A DNA stretch of 64,000 bases, taken from NCBI RefSeq assembly GCF_017921815.1, contig NZ_JAGEMM010000007.1, positions 163,358-227,357 on the forward strand. The letters run 5' to 3'. The notes under the pieces are model-generated. The model was not told the DNA's origin, ran no database searches, and saw nothing but the letters and a program-made list of their open reading frames with translations. Source of the DNA: Microvirga antarctica (GTDB lineage Bacteria > Pseudomonadota > Alphaproteobacteria > Rhizobiales > Beijerinckiaceae). The number at the start of each line of letters is the position of its first letter. The stretch's first letter is position 1. Positions 25,550-33,645 of this stretch are shown piece by piece. The position numbers were made by a program, and so were the translations under genes.

Positions 25550-26653
25550 TCAGTGCAGATCGTCGAGGGATGCCGGCCCGTCACCTGGCGTGACGAGTGT
25601 CGGCCACTGGTGCGAGCCGAAGGGAACGGCAGGCGGCAGAAAGGTCGTCATGCCTCTCCGTTTTGTTTCAGCGATGATCGCGGTGCGCGCATCGCCGCCC
25701 ATGAGCTCATAATCCATCAGATGATAATTCCCGAAGAAGAGCGCGCCGACGGATCGGTCTGCGATGATCCGGGTCAGGGAATCGAGCATGTCGTCAGGTG
25801 TGGTGGTGAACGACACCGTCTCGATCAGCAGAAGGCGGTCGTTGATCGCCTGCGGGCCGAAATATTGTGCCAGGACGCTAAAGATCACGTTGTTCTGGCG
25901 AGCCACATAGATCGTGTTGCTGGCTGCGTAGGTTTTGTCCCAGTCATTTCCGACAAGCGCCTTCCATTCGGCGAGAACACCCATCCAATGCTTCACCTGG
26001 GTCTCTGCTGCCCAGGCGACATTCTTGCGCAACAACGGTGCCTGTTTTGCGGCGAAGGCCTGAAGATTGGCAAAGCCAATGGCGTTGTCTCGGAGTGACA
26101 CGTCCATGAACGCAAGGTTGTTCTCAAGGACAAGGCGACTGTTCTCTCGCCACTCTTCCGGCATGTCGGTCACAGCCAGACCATCCAGAGCGGATTGCAT
26201 CCGGCTTCGGAAAGCCAGCATCGACCCACGCCAAGAGGGATCGTTCGGACTTGACAGATAAGGGCCAACGACCTCTGCCAGAGCCATGGTGCTATGCGCG
26301 ACAGACTTCAGAAGCTGATATGAAATGGGGACTGAGGGCGCTTCAAGAGGCGCCTGTCCCGGCCGGTAGAGGATGAACTTTCCACCCGCGCCGGAGAACA
26401 ATGCCAAGATAACCGGGCGAGATGCCAGAATGTTCTTTCTGAAGATCGCAGCGGCATCGCCATATAGATCGAACATCGACCGATTAAGTTGCAGGACGTT
26501 CCTGGTTTCGACCGCACCTGGGGCAGGCGTCGTCGTGCCGACAAGGCCATCCATATAACTGGGGAGCGTTTGAGCGTGGGCTGGAGCCAATCCCGGCGCG
26601 AGGAGAACGAGACCGGCGGCAAGCAAGCTCTTGCGAAAAGAAAATGGCGTCAC
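25550..26653 (-). CDS. Secreted protein of unknown function
   Basis: A 367-residue exported protein. The N-terminus is a Sec signal peptide (SFRKSLLAAGLVLLAPGLAPAHAQ, cleavage near residue 28). The mature part is mixed alpha/beta with few Cys and includes FILYRPGQAPLEAPSVP, LAEVVGPYL and, near the end, LFFGNYHLMDYELMGGD and TTFLPPAVPFGSHQWP. The start is GTG, with GGAG about 9 bases upstream. It lies 65 bases upstream of the Mo-hydroxylase FAD gene on the same strand and is divergent from the AraC regulator, so it may be the first gene of that regulon. I do not recognise a family. Confidence 0.75.
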   Translation of the reverse strand: MTPFSFRKSLLAAGLVLLAPGLAPAHAQTLPSYMDGLVGTTTPAPGAVETRNVLQLNRSMFDLYGDAAAIFRKNILASRPVILALFSGAGGKFILYRPGQAPLEAPSVPISYQLLKSVAHSTMALAEVVGPYLSSPNDPSWRGSMLAFRSRMQSALDGLAVTDMPEEWRENSRLVLENNLAFMDVSLRDNAIGFANLQAFAAKQAPLLRKNVAWAAETQVKHWMGVLAEWKALVGNDWDKTYAASNTIYVARQNNVIFSVLAQYFGPQAINDRLLLIETVSFTTTPDDMLDSLTRIIADRSVGALFFGNYHLMDYELMGGDARTAIIAETKRRGMTTFLPPAVPFGSHQWPTLVTPGDGPASLDDLH

Positions 26654-26809
26654 TCAATGTCTCCGGTGCGATGTCTGATTTGATCCTCCGTAACGTCGCC
26701 CGCATGGGCGGAACCGACATCAAACGGGATCGTGAATGGAAATTCTTCTTTTATTTGTCGCGAACGCTTTAGGCATCGTAAGGTAAGAGTGACCATAGAG
26801 TTAGGCCGA

Positions 26810-27922
26810 ATGTCTCATCTTGACCGCCCAACAATTGACCTGGCGTCTCAGGCCCGGAGCATCTGCGAACGCCCCTCCTGGGGCCAGATCATCGATCTCT
26901 CGACAGAGGGGGTTCCAGCAGAAGAGCGGTTCTCGTTCTGGCGAGACTCGGTATTGCGACGCATGGAGCCGACCCGCACGAGCGATGACGGACGCCCATT
27001 TCGCGCGCGGCTGCGGCGTGTTCTAGGGGCGGGAACGGAAGTCGTAGAGCATGCCTCCGACAGCATTGCCGCCATCCGGACTGCAAGTCGCTGCAAGCAA
27101 GATGGTTGCGACGACATCAGCATCGACCTCATGGTCAACTGTCAGCGTGCGAGTCTCGAGCACGGGAGCGGCGAGCGGCGCATCAGGGCTGGCGACCTCT
27201 GGATTGTCGACTACGCGCGCCCGGTCCGCGTCGTCCGATCGCGCCACCGGGCGGCAGCGCTGATCCTGTCTCGCTCTCGTGTGGAAGACGTACTGGGGTC
27301 GGACCTGACGGCTCTTCCGGCCTTGCGTCCGAGCAGCAGCGGAATCTGGGCCTTGGTGCAGTCGCAGGTCAAAATGATCCTGGATGAAGCGCACAACCTG
27401 TCGGGTCATCAAAGGATTCTGGCCATGTCCGGTGCCGCCGACATGGCACTCGCGGCGCTGCAGTCCGAATGTCGGGGGAAGGTTGATGGCGAACGACTCG
27501 CGGATGGGTTTCACCGTGCCGCTCACCTCTTCATCGAGCGGGAATGCAGCGATCCGCATCTCACACCCGACAGCGTGGTCCTATCTCTGGGATGTTCGCG
27601 GGCGTCCCTCTATCGCGTTTTTCTCCGGCATGGAGAGAGTATCTCGGCTGCGATCTGGGAAGCACGCCTGAGCCGCGCCCTTCTTCTGCTAGGCTCGAGT
27701 AGCAATCGCCATCTGTCGATTGCAGAGATCGCATTTCGGTCAGGCTTTGTCGAACAGACGTCCTTCAGTCGCATGTTCAAGCGTCGGTTTTCCGTGACGC
27801 CCCGCGACGCGCGCGAGCACCGCGCACTGCACGCTCCGCGCGAGGATCATCGGAGCTCTTCGCAAGGGCAAGCAAAGATCGAGAACGTTGTGAGGACGAC
27901 GTCAGGATTGAGACAGCGCTGA
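26810..27922 (+). CDS. AraC-family transcriptional regulator
   Basis: A 370-residue AraC/XylS regulator. The N-terminal half resembles the AraC-binding-like ligand domain (RFSFWRDSVLRRM, then IRAGDLWIVDYARPVRVVRS). The C-terminal 100 residues carry two helix-turn-helix units: LTPDSVVLSLGCSRASLYRVF and LSIAEIAFRSGFVEQTSFSRMFKRRFSVTPRDAR, the second being the diagnostic family signature. TTAGG precedes the ATG at 26810; an in-frame start at 26732 is possible. It is divergent from the secreted protein and Mo-hydroxylase operon, which it probably regulates. Confidence 0.9.
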   Translation: MSHLDRPTIDLASQARSICERPSWGQIIDLSTEGVPAEERFSFWRDSVLRRMEPTRTSDDGRPFRARLRRVLGAGTEVVEHASDSIAAIRTASRCKQDGCDDISIDLMVNCQRASLEHGSGERRIRAGDLWIVDYARPVRVVRSRHRAAALILSRSRVEDVLGSDLTALPALRPSSSGIWALVQSQVKMILDEAHNLSGHQRILAMSGAADMALAALQSECRGKVDGERLADGFHRAAHLFIERECSDPHLTPDSVVLSLGCSRASLYRVFLRHGESISAAIWEARLSRALLLLGSSSNRHLSIAEIAFRSGFVEQTSFSRMFKRRFSVTPRDAREHRALHAPREDHRSSSQGQAKIENVVRTTSGLRQR

Positions 27923-28115
27923 AGCTGCCTGATCTGGCGACATCCTCTCTGTCCAGCGACAATTCGAATGCTCTCCCGGCGAGAAGAGCCATCAGGCAAG
28001 CCTCATCCTGGCCATGCGAGCCTTGGGGGCCCAGTGGATCTGCACAATTTCCGGGCTGCGCTGCGCAAAACCTGACCCGTGCCGGGATCGGCCAAGATTG
28101 ACGCTGCGGTATTAT

Positions 28116-28133
28116 TTCGAATACAAATTCGAA
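28116..28133 (+). promoter_or_regulatory. Perfect inverted repeat TTCGAAT-ACAA-ATTCGAA
   Basis: A perfect 7-4-7 inverted repeat 38 bases upstream of the first NitT/TauT binding-protein ATG, in an AT-rich patch, making it a good operator candidate. The cognate regulator could be the AraC protein upstream or the GntR protein downstream; nothing in the sequence decides it. The rest of the 27923-28171 gap shows no gene. Confidence 0.5.
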
Positions 28134-28171
28134 CTGCACAGAATTCTTCTGTTGATGCCCAAGAGGTCGTG

Positions 28172-29188
28172 ATGAACCGCTCAGATCAGAATCGTCGTCA
28201 GTTCTTGCAGGCGGCGGTAGCCCTCGGCGCTTCGACAGCACTAAGCTCCGTTCCTGCGAGGGCCCAGAGCGGCGACGCCATGACCTACATGACGCCGTTC
28301 GGCTTCTTGATGGACTATGCCGAGACACTTTATGGCGCGGTCGGCGGCCAGTTCCAGAAACGCGGAATCACCCTCAACATTGAGGGAGGGCGCGGTTCAG
28401 CCATGGGCATCCAGCAATTGACGGCCGGCAACGTCCTGGTCTCTCGCACGGGCGGCACGGACCTTCTCAAGGCCTACGCCAAGGACCCGCAGCTGGTAGC
28501 CATCGCCAATGTTTATCCAAAAGACCTGTTCTGGGTCATCAGCCATGCCGATCAGCCGATCCGAAACATTGCGGATCTCGCGGGAAAGACGATCGGGGTG
28601 GTGTCGGTAGGCGGCGCAACCGAGAACCTTCTCGATATGATGCTCGCGAAAGCCGGAATCCCGAAGGCAGACGTAAAGCGCGAAGCCGTGGGCACCGCGC
28701 CAGCCGCCTTCGAGTTCATCAAGGCGGGACGGATCTCAGGTTACATCTCCACCAACCTGACCGTCTTTCTCCTGCAGCAGGCCAAGCAGCCCATCGAGGC
28801 CTGGAGCATTGACAAGGTGGCCCCAACGCCAGGCGATCTTTATGTGACGACCAAGAAGGCCATCACTGAACGTCCCGAGACGCTCGCCAAGTTCCTTCTT
28901 GGCGTCAATGACACGCTGGCCGCCCTCACCGCGTCGACCAATCTTACCGAAATTGTGGACGCAATGGCGACGCGCTTCGATCTCGCGGAGGCCAAGAGAC
29001 CTGACCGCGGGATCCCCGCGCTGGAATTCGCAATGGCAAACTTTAGGTACGTGCACGGGACCAGAATGAAACCGGTCCCGGAGACATTCGAATCCGCCAT
29101 TGACCTGATGACCAAAGCGGGGATCGTCAATGGCGTCAGCGACAAGAACTATCTCGACATGTCGATCTGGAACAAGGCGTTCGGCTAG
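28172..29188 (+). CDS. NitT/TauT-type ABC substrate-binding protein (copy 1)
   Basis: A 338-residue periplasmic binding protein. The N-terminus has a Tat-like leader (NRRQFLQAAVALGASTA). The body resembles the NMT1/THI5-like family: TPFGFLMDYAETLYGAVGGQF, GGRGSAMGIQQLTAGN, SRTGGTDLLKAYAKDP, AGKTIGVVSVGGATENLLDMML. It is clearly a paralogue of the protein at 34526-35551. I start at the ATG at 28172, which has AAGAGG 8 bases upstream; the upstream frame is non-coding and holds the inverted repeat. Its stop overlaps the convergent reductase gene by 4 bases. Ligand unknown. Confidence 0.9.
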   Translation: MNRSDQNRRQFLQAAVALGASTALSSVPARAQSGDAMTYMTPFGFLMDYAETLYGAVGGQFQKRGITLNIEGGRGSAMGIQQLTAGNVLVSRTGGTDLLKAYAKDPQLVAIANVYPKDLFWVISHADQPIRNIADLAGKTIGVVSVGGATENLLDMMLAKAGIPKADVKREAVGTAPAAFEFIKAGRISGYISTNLTVFLLQQAKQPIEAWSIDKVAPTPGDLYVTTKKAITERPETLAKFLLGVNDTLAALTASTNLTEIVDAMATRFDLAEAKRPDRGIPALEFAMANFRYVHGTRMKPVPETFESAIDLMTKAGIVNGVSDKNYLDMSIWNKAFG

Positions 29189-29943
29189 AGAGATCCGCGC
29201 CACTGGCCGGCTGTCATAGGGACGACTCCTTCTCTTAGCTGATGAGCATCGTCATAATCCGCAAGACCGTGAAACCCTAGCGGCGCAGCGATTTCGATAT
29301 TCTTCATGGCGGCCTCGAATCGATCAAGAATTTCCAGGCGCGCAGCGTCCCCGCCCCGCAAGACAGAATACGCGATAAAGGGGGGCAGGATGTCGAGACC
29401 TGCATACCGGAGCGCATTGTGAATAGGCCATAGGATGCGGTTGATATCGCCATGGCGTCCAGTCGGTTCATAGGCCGTTGCAGCGCCAGCGCATGTGAAG
29501 GACAAGAGAGCCCGCCTCCCCCGCAAGCCGCCCTTCTCGAACCAACGGCGTGCATCGCTGCGGGCCGAGACCTCGTGCGCAAAGCCACTTGAGAAAACAC
29601 GCTCCATCCAACCTTTCAGAATCGCCGGTTGAGAATAGAGCCAGAGGGGAAATTGGAACAGAATCAGGTCGGCCCATATCAACTTCTGCTGCTCGGCCAG
29701 GATATCGGCGGCTGTGGAGCCTGAATGGTAGGCTTCCTCTTGCTCGAACGGAATCTGAAGCTGAACAGGGTTCGCGCGAGCCGGAAAATCATCTCCATCG
29801 ATCGTGCACTTGAACTTCATCTCGTAGAGATCCGAGATCTTCACCTCATGCCCTGCCCTCTCGAAAGCCAGCAGAGCACGGTCCTTCATTGCGCCGTTGA
29901 ACGATTTCGGCTCTGGATGCGCATAGACGATGAACACCTTCAT
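29185..29943 (-). CDS. Flavodoxin-fold NAD(P)H oxidoreductase (NQO/MdaB-like)
   Basis: A 252-residue flavodoxin-like reductase. The first strand and loop are FIVYAHPEPKSFNGAMKD, the central part has DLILFQFPLWLYSQPAILKGWMERVFSSGFAHE, and GRRALLSFTCAGAA follows, all typical of NAD(P)H:quinone reductases using FMN or FAD. It would reduce a quinone or aromatic substrate in two-electron steps. It begins inside the end of the nitrilase gene (ATGA overlap), so the two are co-translated, and its stop overlaps the stop of the binding-protein gene on the other strand. Confidence 0.88.
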   Translation of the reverse strand: MKVFIVYAHPEPKSFNGAMKDRALLAFERAGHEVKISDLYEMKFKCTIDGDDFPARANPVQLQIPFEQEEAYHSGSTAADILAEQQKLIWADLILFQFPLWLYSQPAILKGWMERVFSSGFAHEVSARSDARRWFEKGGLRGRRALLSFTCAGAATAYEPTGRHGDINRILWPIHNALRYAGLDILPPFIAYSVLRGGDAARLEILDRFEAAMKNIEIAAPLGFHGLADYDDAHQLREGVVPMTAGQWRGSL

Positions 29944-30881
29944 GGCTTCGCCCAGCCCGTGCGAGGTGTCGTGTCGAGTGCGAGAGTCAGAACGTCCGGG
30001 CGCGAGTAATGCCCCGCACTGTCGACCAGAACTTTCGCTCGCAGGATGTCGTGGAGATCAATTTCAGCGATCACGAGCTTTTCCTCCGACCCGGTGTGCG
30101 GGCCAGCAATCGTAGCGCCACTTGGGCCGTAGATCGCCGATGACCCGCCGCCGGTCCCAAGCACATCCTGCGGTCCCATGATGGATTCCATGGCCTCAAG
30201 ATACTGGTCTGTGACAGGGTTTTGAGCGACGATAACAAAGCATTGACCTGTGATCGCATGGGCGCGCATGAGCGTTTCGACGGTCAGATCGTATGTGCCG
30301 CCTCGTGCCTTGCTGCTTGCAAAGGTGGGCCAGCTTGCACAATGAATCTGAATTCGCTGGAGGATCAAAGCCTGGCGCGCCAGATTCATCATGTGCTCGT
30401 AGCAGATCAACCCGCCAACTCTTCCGACAGACGTGTCGAACACGGACAACGTTGATCCGTCGCCTTGGCCCCAGAGCATACGCTCCGCAAAGGTCGGCTG
30501 GAGTTTTCGGTGCTTGCCAAGCACCTCGCCGTTAGAGCCGATGAAGACCTGCGAGTTGTAGATTGTTCCGCCATCGCTTTCGCTGATGCCCATGACCACG
30601 TTGGTTCGGGCGCTTGCAGCAGCGGCACAAATGGGCGCGAGTCCGCCGTCCCTAAAGTCGATAGACTGAGCCGCGTACCTCACATGAATGTCGTGCTGTT
30701 CCGCCGGCGGATAAAGGTTGATCCAATAGGGAAAGCCCGGGATATAGGTCTCGGGAAAACAAAGAAGCTCGACCGCGCTGCGGCCAGCCTCTTCGATGAG
30801 ATTGCATGCTTTGTCGATGCACGCCGCCTTGTCGAGAAGCACCGATGAGCTGTGCGCCGCCGCAATGATGTGCTTCGCCAT
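29940..30881 (-). CDS. Nitrilase (carbon-nitrogen hydrolase superfamily)
   Basis: A 313-residue nitrilase. The catalytic triad is visible: Glu44 in CFPETYIPGFPYW, Lys126 in GKHRKLQPT and Cys160 in GGLICYEHMM. The YIPGFPYW and AERMLWGQGDG segments are typical of the true nitrilase branch rather than amidases, so hydrolysis of a nitrile to a carboxylate plus ammonia is likely; cyanide-type substrates are possible. I start at the ATG at 30881 (GGAAGGG 6-12 bases upstream) and not at upstream in-frame codons, which run into the divergent ABC gene. It is divergent from the NitT/TauT ATPase across a 148-base AT-rich gap. Confidence 0.92.
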   Translation of the reverse strand: MAKHIIAAAHSSSVLLDKAACIDKACNLIEEAGRSAVELLCFPETYIPGFPYWINLYPPAEQHDIHVRYAAQSIDFRDGGLAPICAAAASARTNVVMGISESDGGTIYNSQVFIGSNGEVLGKHRKLQPTFAERMLWGQGDGSTLSVFDTSVGRVGGLICYEHMMNLARQALILQRIQIHCASWPTFASSKARGGTYDLTVETLMRAHAITGQCFVIVAQNPVTDQYLEAMESIMGPQDVLGTGGGSSAIYGPSGATIAGPHTGSEEKLVIAEIDLHDILRAKVLVDSAGHYSRPDVLTLALDTTPRTGWAKP

Positions 30882-31029
30882 CGAAGGCCCTTCCGCTGCA
30901 AGGCCGATCAGTCTTTCGACCGTCACTCGGACGCGTTGACATTTAAAGTTTGTCCTATCATTAATACATATAAGCTTTGACCGACGAAGCATTTCTTGGC
31001 ATTCGCGACGATTTTTTTCAGGCAGGTTG

Positions 31030-31848
31030 ATGGCAGTGGTTCGTGTCGATCCCGAAACCGACAAGGCGCCTGTCTCGGTGCAGCTGTCAGGGGTTTCAAA
31101 GACGTATCCGACGCGCGGAGCGCCGGTGCAGGCGCTTTCGCCAACTGATCTTTCGGTAAAGTCCGGCGAATTGGTCGTCCTGATCGGACCTTCCGGGTGT
31201 GGAAAGACGACCTTGCTTCGGCTGATCGCCGGGTTGATCAAGCCCACATCGGGCACGGTTGACATTGTTGGAACGAACTTGTGGCGCAACAACAGGCGCC
31301 AGGGTGACGCCGCCTCCGAGATGGGGGTGGTTTTTCAGGAAGCAAATCTGTTTCCGTGGTTGTCCATCGAGGAGAACGTGGCGCTCCCGCTCCAAATGCG
31401 TGGATCGGACAAAGCGGATCGATCGCGTCGTGTTCAGGCATTGCTCGACCTCGTCGGCATTGGCGGCTTCGGTCAGCGGTGGCCTCGGGAATTGTCTGGT
31501 GGCATGCGACAGCGCGCAGCCATCGCGCGCGCGCTATCGTATGATCCAGACATCCTATTGATGGACGAGCCTTTTGGCGCTCTCGACGCGATGACGCGCG
31601 ACACGATGAACATCGAGTTGCAGCGCATCTGGATGGAAACGTCGAAATCCGTCATTCTGGTTACGCATTCTATCAGTGAGGCAGTGTTCCTTGCGGATCG
31701 GATCATCCTGTTGTCACCGCGACCGGGGCGTATCGATTCGAGCTACGACGTTCCCTTTTCCCGGCCGCGGACGACCGAGCTCCAATCAACCATCGAGTTT
31801 CAGACGATCGCATCCACGCTGCGGAAACGTCTTACGGAAATTTCGTGA
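31030..31848 (+). CDS. NitT/TauT-type ABC transporter ATP-binding protein
   Basis: A 272-residue ATPase of the SsuB/TauB class. Walker A is GPSGCGKTT, the Q-loop is VVFQEANLFPWLS, the signature is LSGGMRQRAAIARA, Walker B is ILLMDEPFGALD and the switch His is in VTHSISEAVFLADRI. The subclass motif (FPWLSIEENV, MRQRAAIARAL) is typical of nitrate/sulfonate importers. I start at the ATG at 31030; a TTG one codon before is unlikely. The permease gene begins inside its stop (GTGA overlap). It serves one or both of the flanking binding proteins. Confidence 0.93.
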   Translation: MAVVRVDPETDKAPVSVQLSGVSKTYPTRGAPVQALSPTDLSVKSGELVVLIGPSGCGKTTLLRLIAGLIKPTSGTVDIVGTNLWRNNRRQGDAASEMGVVFQEANLFPWLSIEENVALPLQMRGSDKADRSRRVQALLDLVGIGGFGQRWPRELSGGMRQRAAIARALSYDPDILLMDEPFGALDAMTRDTMNIELQRIWMETSKSVILVTHSISEAVFLADRIILLSPRPGRIDSSYDVPFSRPRTTELQSTIEFQTIASTLRKRLTEIS

Positions 31849-32669
31849 CCGAGGCTGTCCCCATGTCCGAACCAACTTCGCCAGACGGGCGGTCCAGCTT
31901 CCTAGACTCGAAGTGGCTGCCGTGGGTGACCACGCCCGTGCTGCTGCTCGCGATGATCGCTACGTGGCAAATCTATGTATCTCGGAGTGGGGTCTCTGCT
32001 TTCATCCTCCCGGCCCCCATGGCGGTTGCCCATGCGTGGATCGATCTGCTCGGCAGCGGCCGAGCATGGCACCACGTGCTGATGACGATTTACGCTACTC
32101 TCGCCGGCTTCGCGTGGGCGTTAGTGTTTGGAGTTGGTCTGGGGACCCTGATTGGGCGCATTCGCTGGCTTGAGGCAACACTCACACCATTCATCGTCGC
32201 GACTCAGGTAATTCCCAAAGTGGCCCTCGTTCCCCTCTTCATCGTCTGGTTCGGGTTTGGAATTACCAGCAAGGTCATCGTTGCGGCCGTGCTCGCCTTC
32301 TTCCCGATTCTGACCAATACAGTCCTGGGCGTGAAGTCGGTCGACGCGGGGCACCAGGATGTGATGACAAGTCTCAATGCGTCACGGTGGGAGATTTTCC
32401 GCCGATTGGAGCTTCCCAGTTCCATGCCTTACATCATCACCGGCATGGAGGTCGGCATCGTTCTTTCTCTGATTGGCGCGATTGTTGGCGAGTACCTCGG
32501 AGGCGCCAGCGGTTTGGGCTTCCTGCTCGTCTCACGCATGAATGCCTACGAAACCGACGGCCTGTTTGCCGTGATGATCCACATGACATTGCTGGGATTT
32601 GTCTTCTATTTTGGCATCGGGTTTCTGCGGCGGATGCTCATCCCTTGGCATCAATCTGCCAATATGTGA
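31845..32669 (+). CDS. NitT/TauT-type ABC transporter permease
   Basis: A 274-residue membrane protein of the SsuC/TauC class with about six hydrophobic segments (VLLLAMIATWQIYV, TLAGFAWALVFGVGLGTLI, KVIVAAVLAFFPILTN and others). The EAA-type loop is SLNASRWEIFRRLELPSSMPYI near residues 175-200. A GTG start overlaps the ATPase stop by 4 bases; an ATG at 31863 is an alternative. It forms a homodimeric channel with the ATPase. Confidence 0.92.
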   Translation: MTEAVPMSEPTSPDGRSSFLDSKWLPWVTTPVLLLAMIATWQIYVSRSGVSAFILPAPMAVAHAWIDLLGSGRAWHHVLMTIYATLAGFAWALVFGVGLGTLIGRIRWLEATLTPFIVATQVIPKVALVPLFIVWFGFGITSKVIVAAVLAFFPILTNTVLGVKSVDAGHQDVMTSLNASRWEIFRRLELPSSMPYIITGMEVGIVLSLIGAIVGEYLGGASGLGFLLVSRMNAYETDGLFAVMIHMTLLGFVFYFGIGFLRRMLIPWHQSANM

Positions 32670-32720
32670 TAAGCGGTCGCGATACGTTGTTTGCTGATCG
32701 TGCTGGAGTCTGATTGTCAC

Positions 32721-33506
32721 ATGGCCGGACCGCTCGGGCCCAATACCGACACCTCCAAGACCCATAAGCTGTATCTTACGCTTCGGCATTCGATCGTCAC
32801 AGGTTCTCTCCCCGGAGGAGCCAAGTTTCCGAGCGAGCCTGATCTCGGAAGCCTTCATGGTGTCTCACGCGTGACCGTGCGGCGCGCGCTTGATCACCTC
32901 GAGCAGGAAGGTCTGGTTCGCCGCCAACCGGGGGCTGGAACATTCGTCGCCAATCGACCAGAGACCACGCCGTTCGTCGCCGACCTTGCCAATGCGCTGG
33001 CGAGCATCGGAGAGATGGGGCGGACCACGGAAGTTCGGTTGCTGTCCTTCGCTTTTGTATCCGCCTCCAACGCGATCGGGCAGGCATTGCTCATGAGCGA
33101 GGGAGAAACGTGTCAACGCTCCGTCCGGGTGCGGCTGATCGACGGAGAGCCATTCTCCTATCTGGTCACGCATGTGCCGAGCTCAATCGGAGAAACCTAT
33201 TCCGAGGAGGAACTGGCATCGACACCGTTGCTGTTTCTGCTCGAACGCTCTGGCGTGCAAGCGCAGCGCGCACATCAGACAGTCAGCGCGACCATTGCGG
33301 CGCCGGAAGTCGCGCACGCACTCAACACCGATATTGGTTCGCCCCTGATATCATTGACACGCGTCGTCTTTGACCGGGACGGACGCGGTGTCGAGCACCT
33401 TCACGCTCTGTACCGGCCTGATCGCTACAGTTTGAAGATGGACCTCGTGCGATCCGGCAAAGCTGAGAAGCGACACTGGACTCCCAAGCGGCAGAGTCCG
33501 GCATAG
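32721..33506 (+). CDS. GntR-family regulator with UTRA effector domain (HutC subfamily)
   Basis: A 261-residue repressor-type regulator. The N-terminal winged helix has LRHSIVTGSLPGGAKFPSEPDL, GVSRVTVRRALDHLEQEGLVRRQPGAGTFV. The C-terminal half is a UTRA domain (CQRSVRVRLIDGEPFSYLVTHVPSSIG, then SPLISLTRVVFDRDGRGVEHLHALYRPDRYSLKMD), which senses a small molecule, often a catabolic intermediate. I start at the ATG at 32721; a TTG at 32691 would add ten residues. A palindrome 107 bases downstream of the stop is a plausible operator. It probably controls the whole 28-38 kb cluster. Confidence 0.92.
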   Translation: MAGPLGPNTDTSKTHKLYLTLRHSIVTGSLPGGAKFPSEPDLGSLHGVSRVTVRRALDHLEQEGLVRRQPGAGTFVANRPETTPFVADLANALASIGEMGRTTEVRLLSFAFVSASNAIGQALLMSEGETCQRSVRVRLIDGEPFSYLVTHVPSSIGETYSEEELASTPLLFLLERSGVQAQRAHQTVSATIAAPEVAHALNTDIGSPLISLTRVVFDRDGRGVEHLHALYRPDRYSLKMDLVRSGKAEKRHWTPKRQSPA

Positions 33507-33612
33507 CTGGCCGCGAAGTTGCTGCCAACAGAAACCGCGATGATTGTGCAGCCGGCACATGCTGATTTTGCACTTCGGCAGGCTGATCATGCTTTACGAA
33601 AAGTAAAGGCGC

Positions 33613-33630
33613 TGTCATATTAATAAGACA
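33613..33630 (+). promoter_or_regulatory. Candidate GntR operator TGTC-A-TATTAATA-A-GACA
   Basis: An 18-base near-perfect palindrome (only the two A positions break it) lies 15 bases upstream of the ATG at 33646, in an AT-rich patch just after the gntR gene. TGTC-N10-GACA spacing is compatible with a HutC-type dimer. A related sequence, TTTGTCCTATCATTAATA at about 30949-30966, lies in the gap between the nitrilase and ABC ATPase genes, but is not palindromic and has two extra bases. Confidence 0.5.
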
Positions 33631-33645
33631 AAGTTGGGGTATCCG

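Noticed and set aside
30935..30954. GACA-N9-TGTC inverted repeat in the nitrilase-ABC gap
   Set aside because: Only 4-base arms match, so it is too weak to call an operator alone.
30882..31292. N-terminal extension of the nitrilase to 450 residues
   Set aside because: It would overlap the divergent ABC ATPase gene, and the ATG at 30881 has a good ribosome site and begins the normal nitrilase fold.
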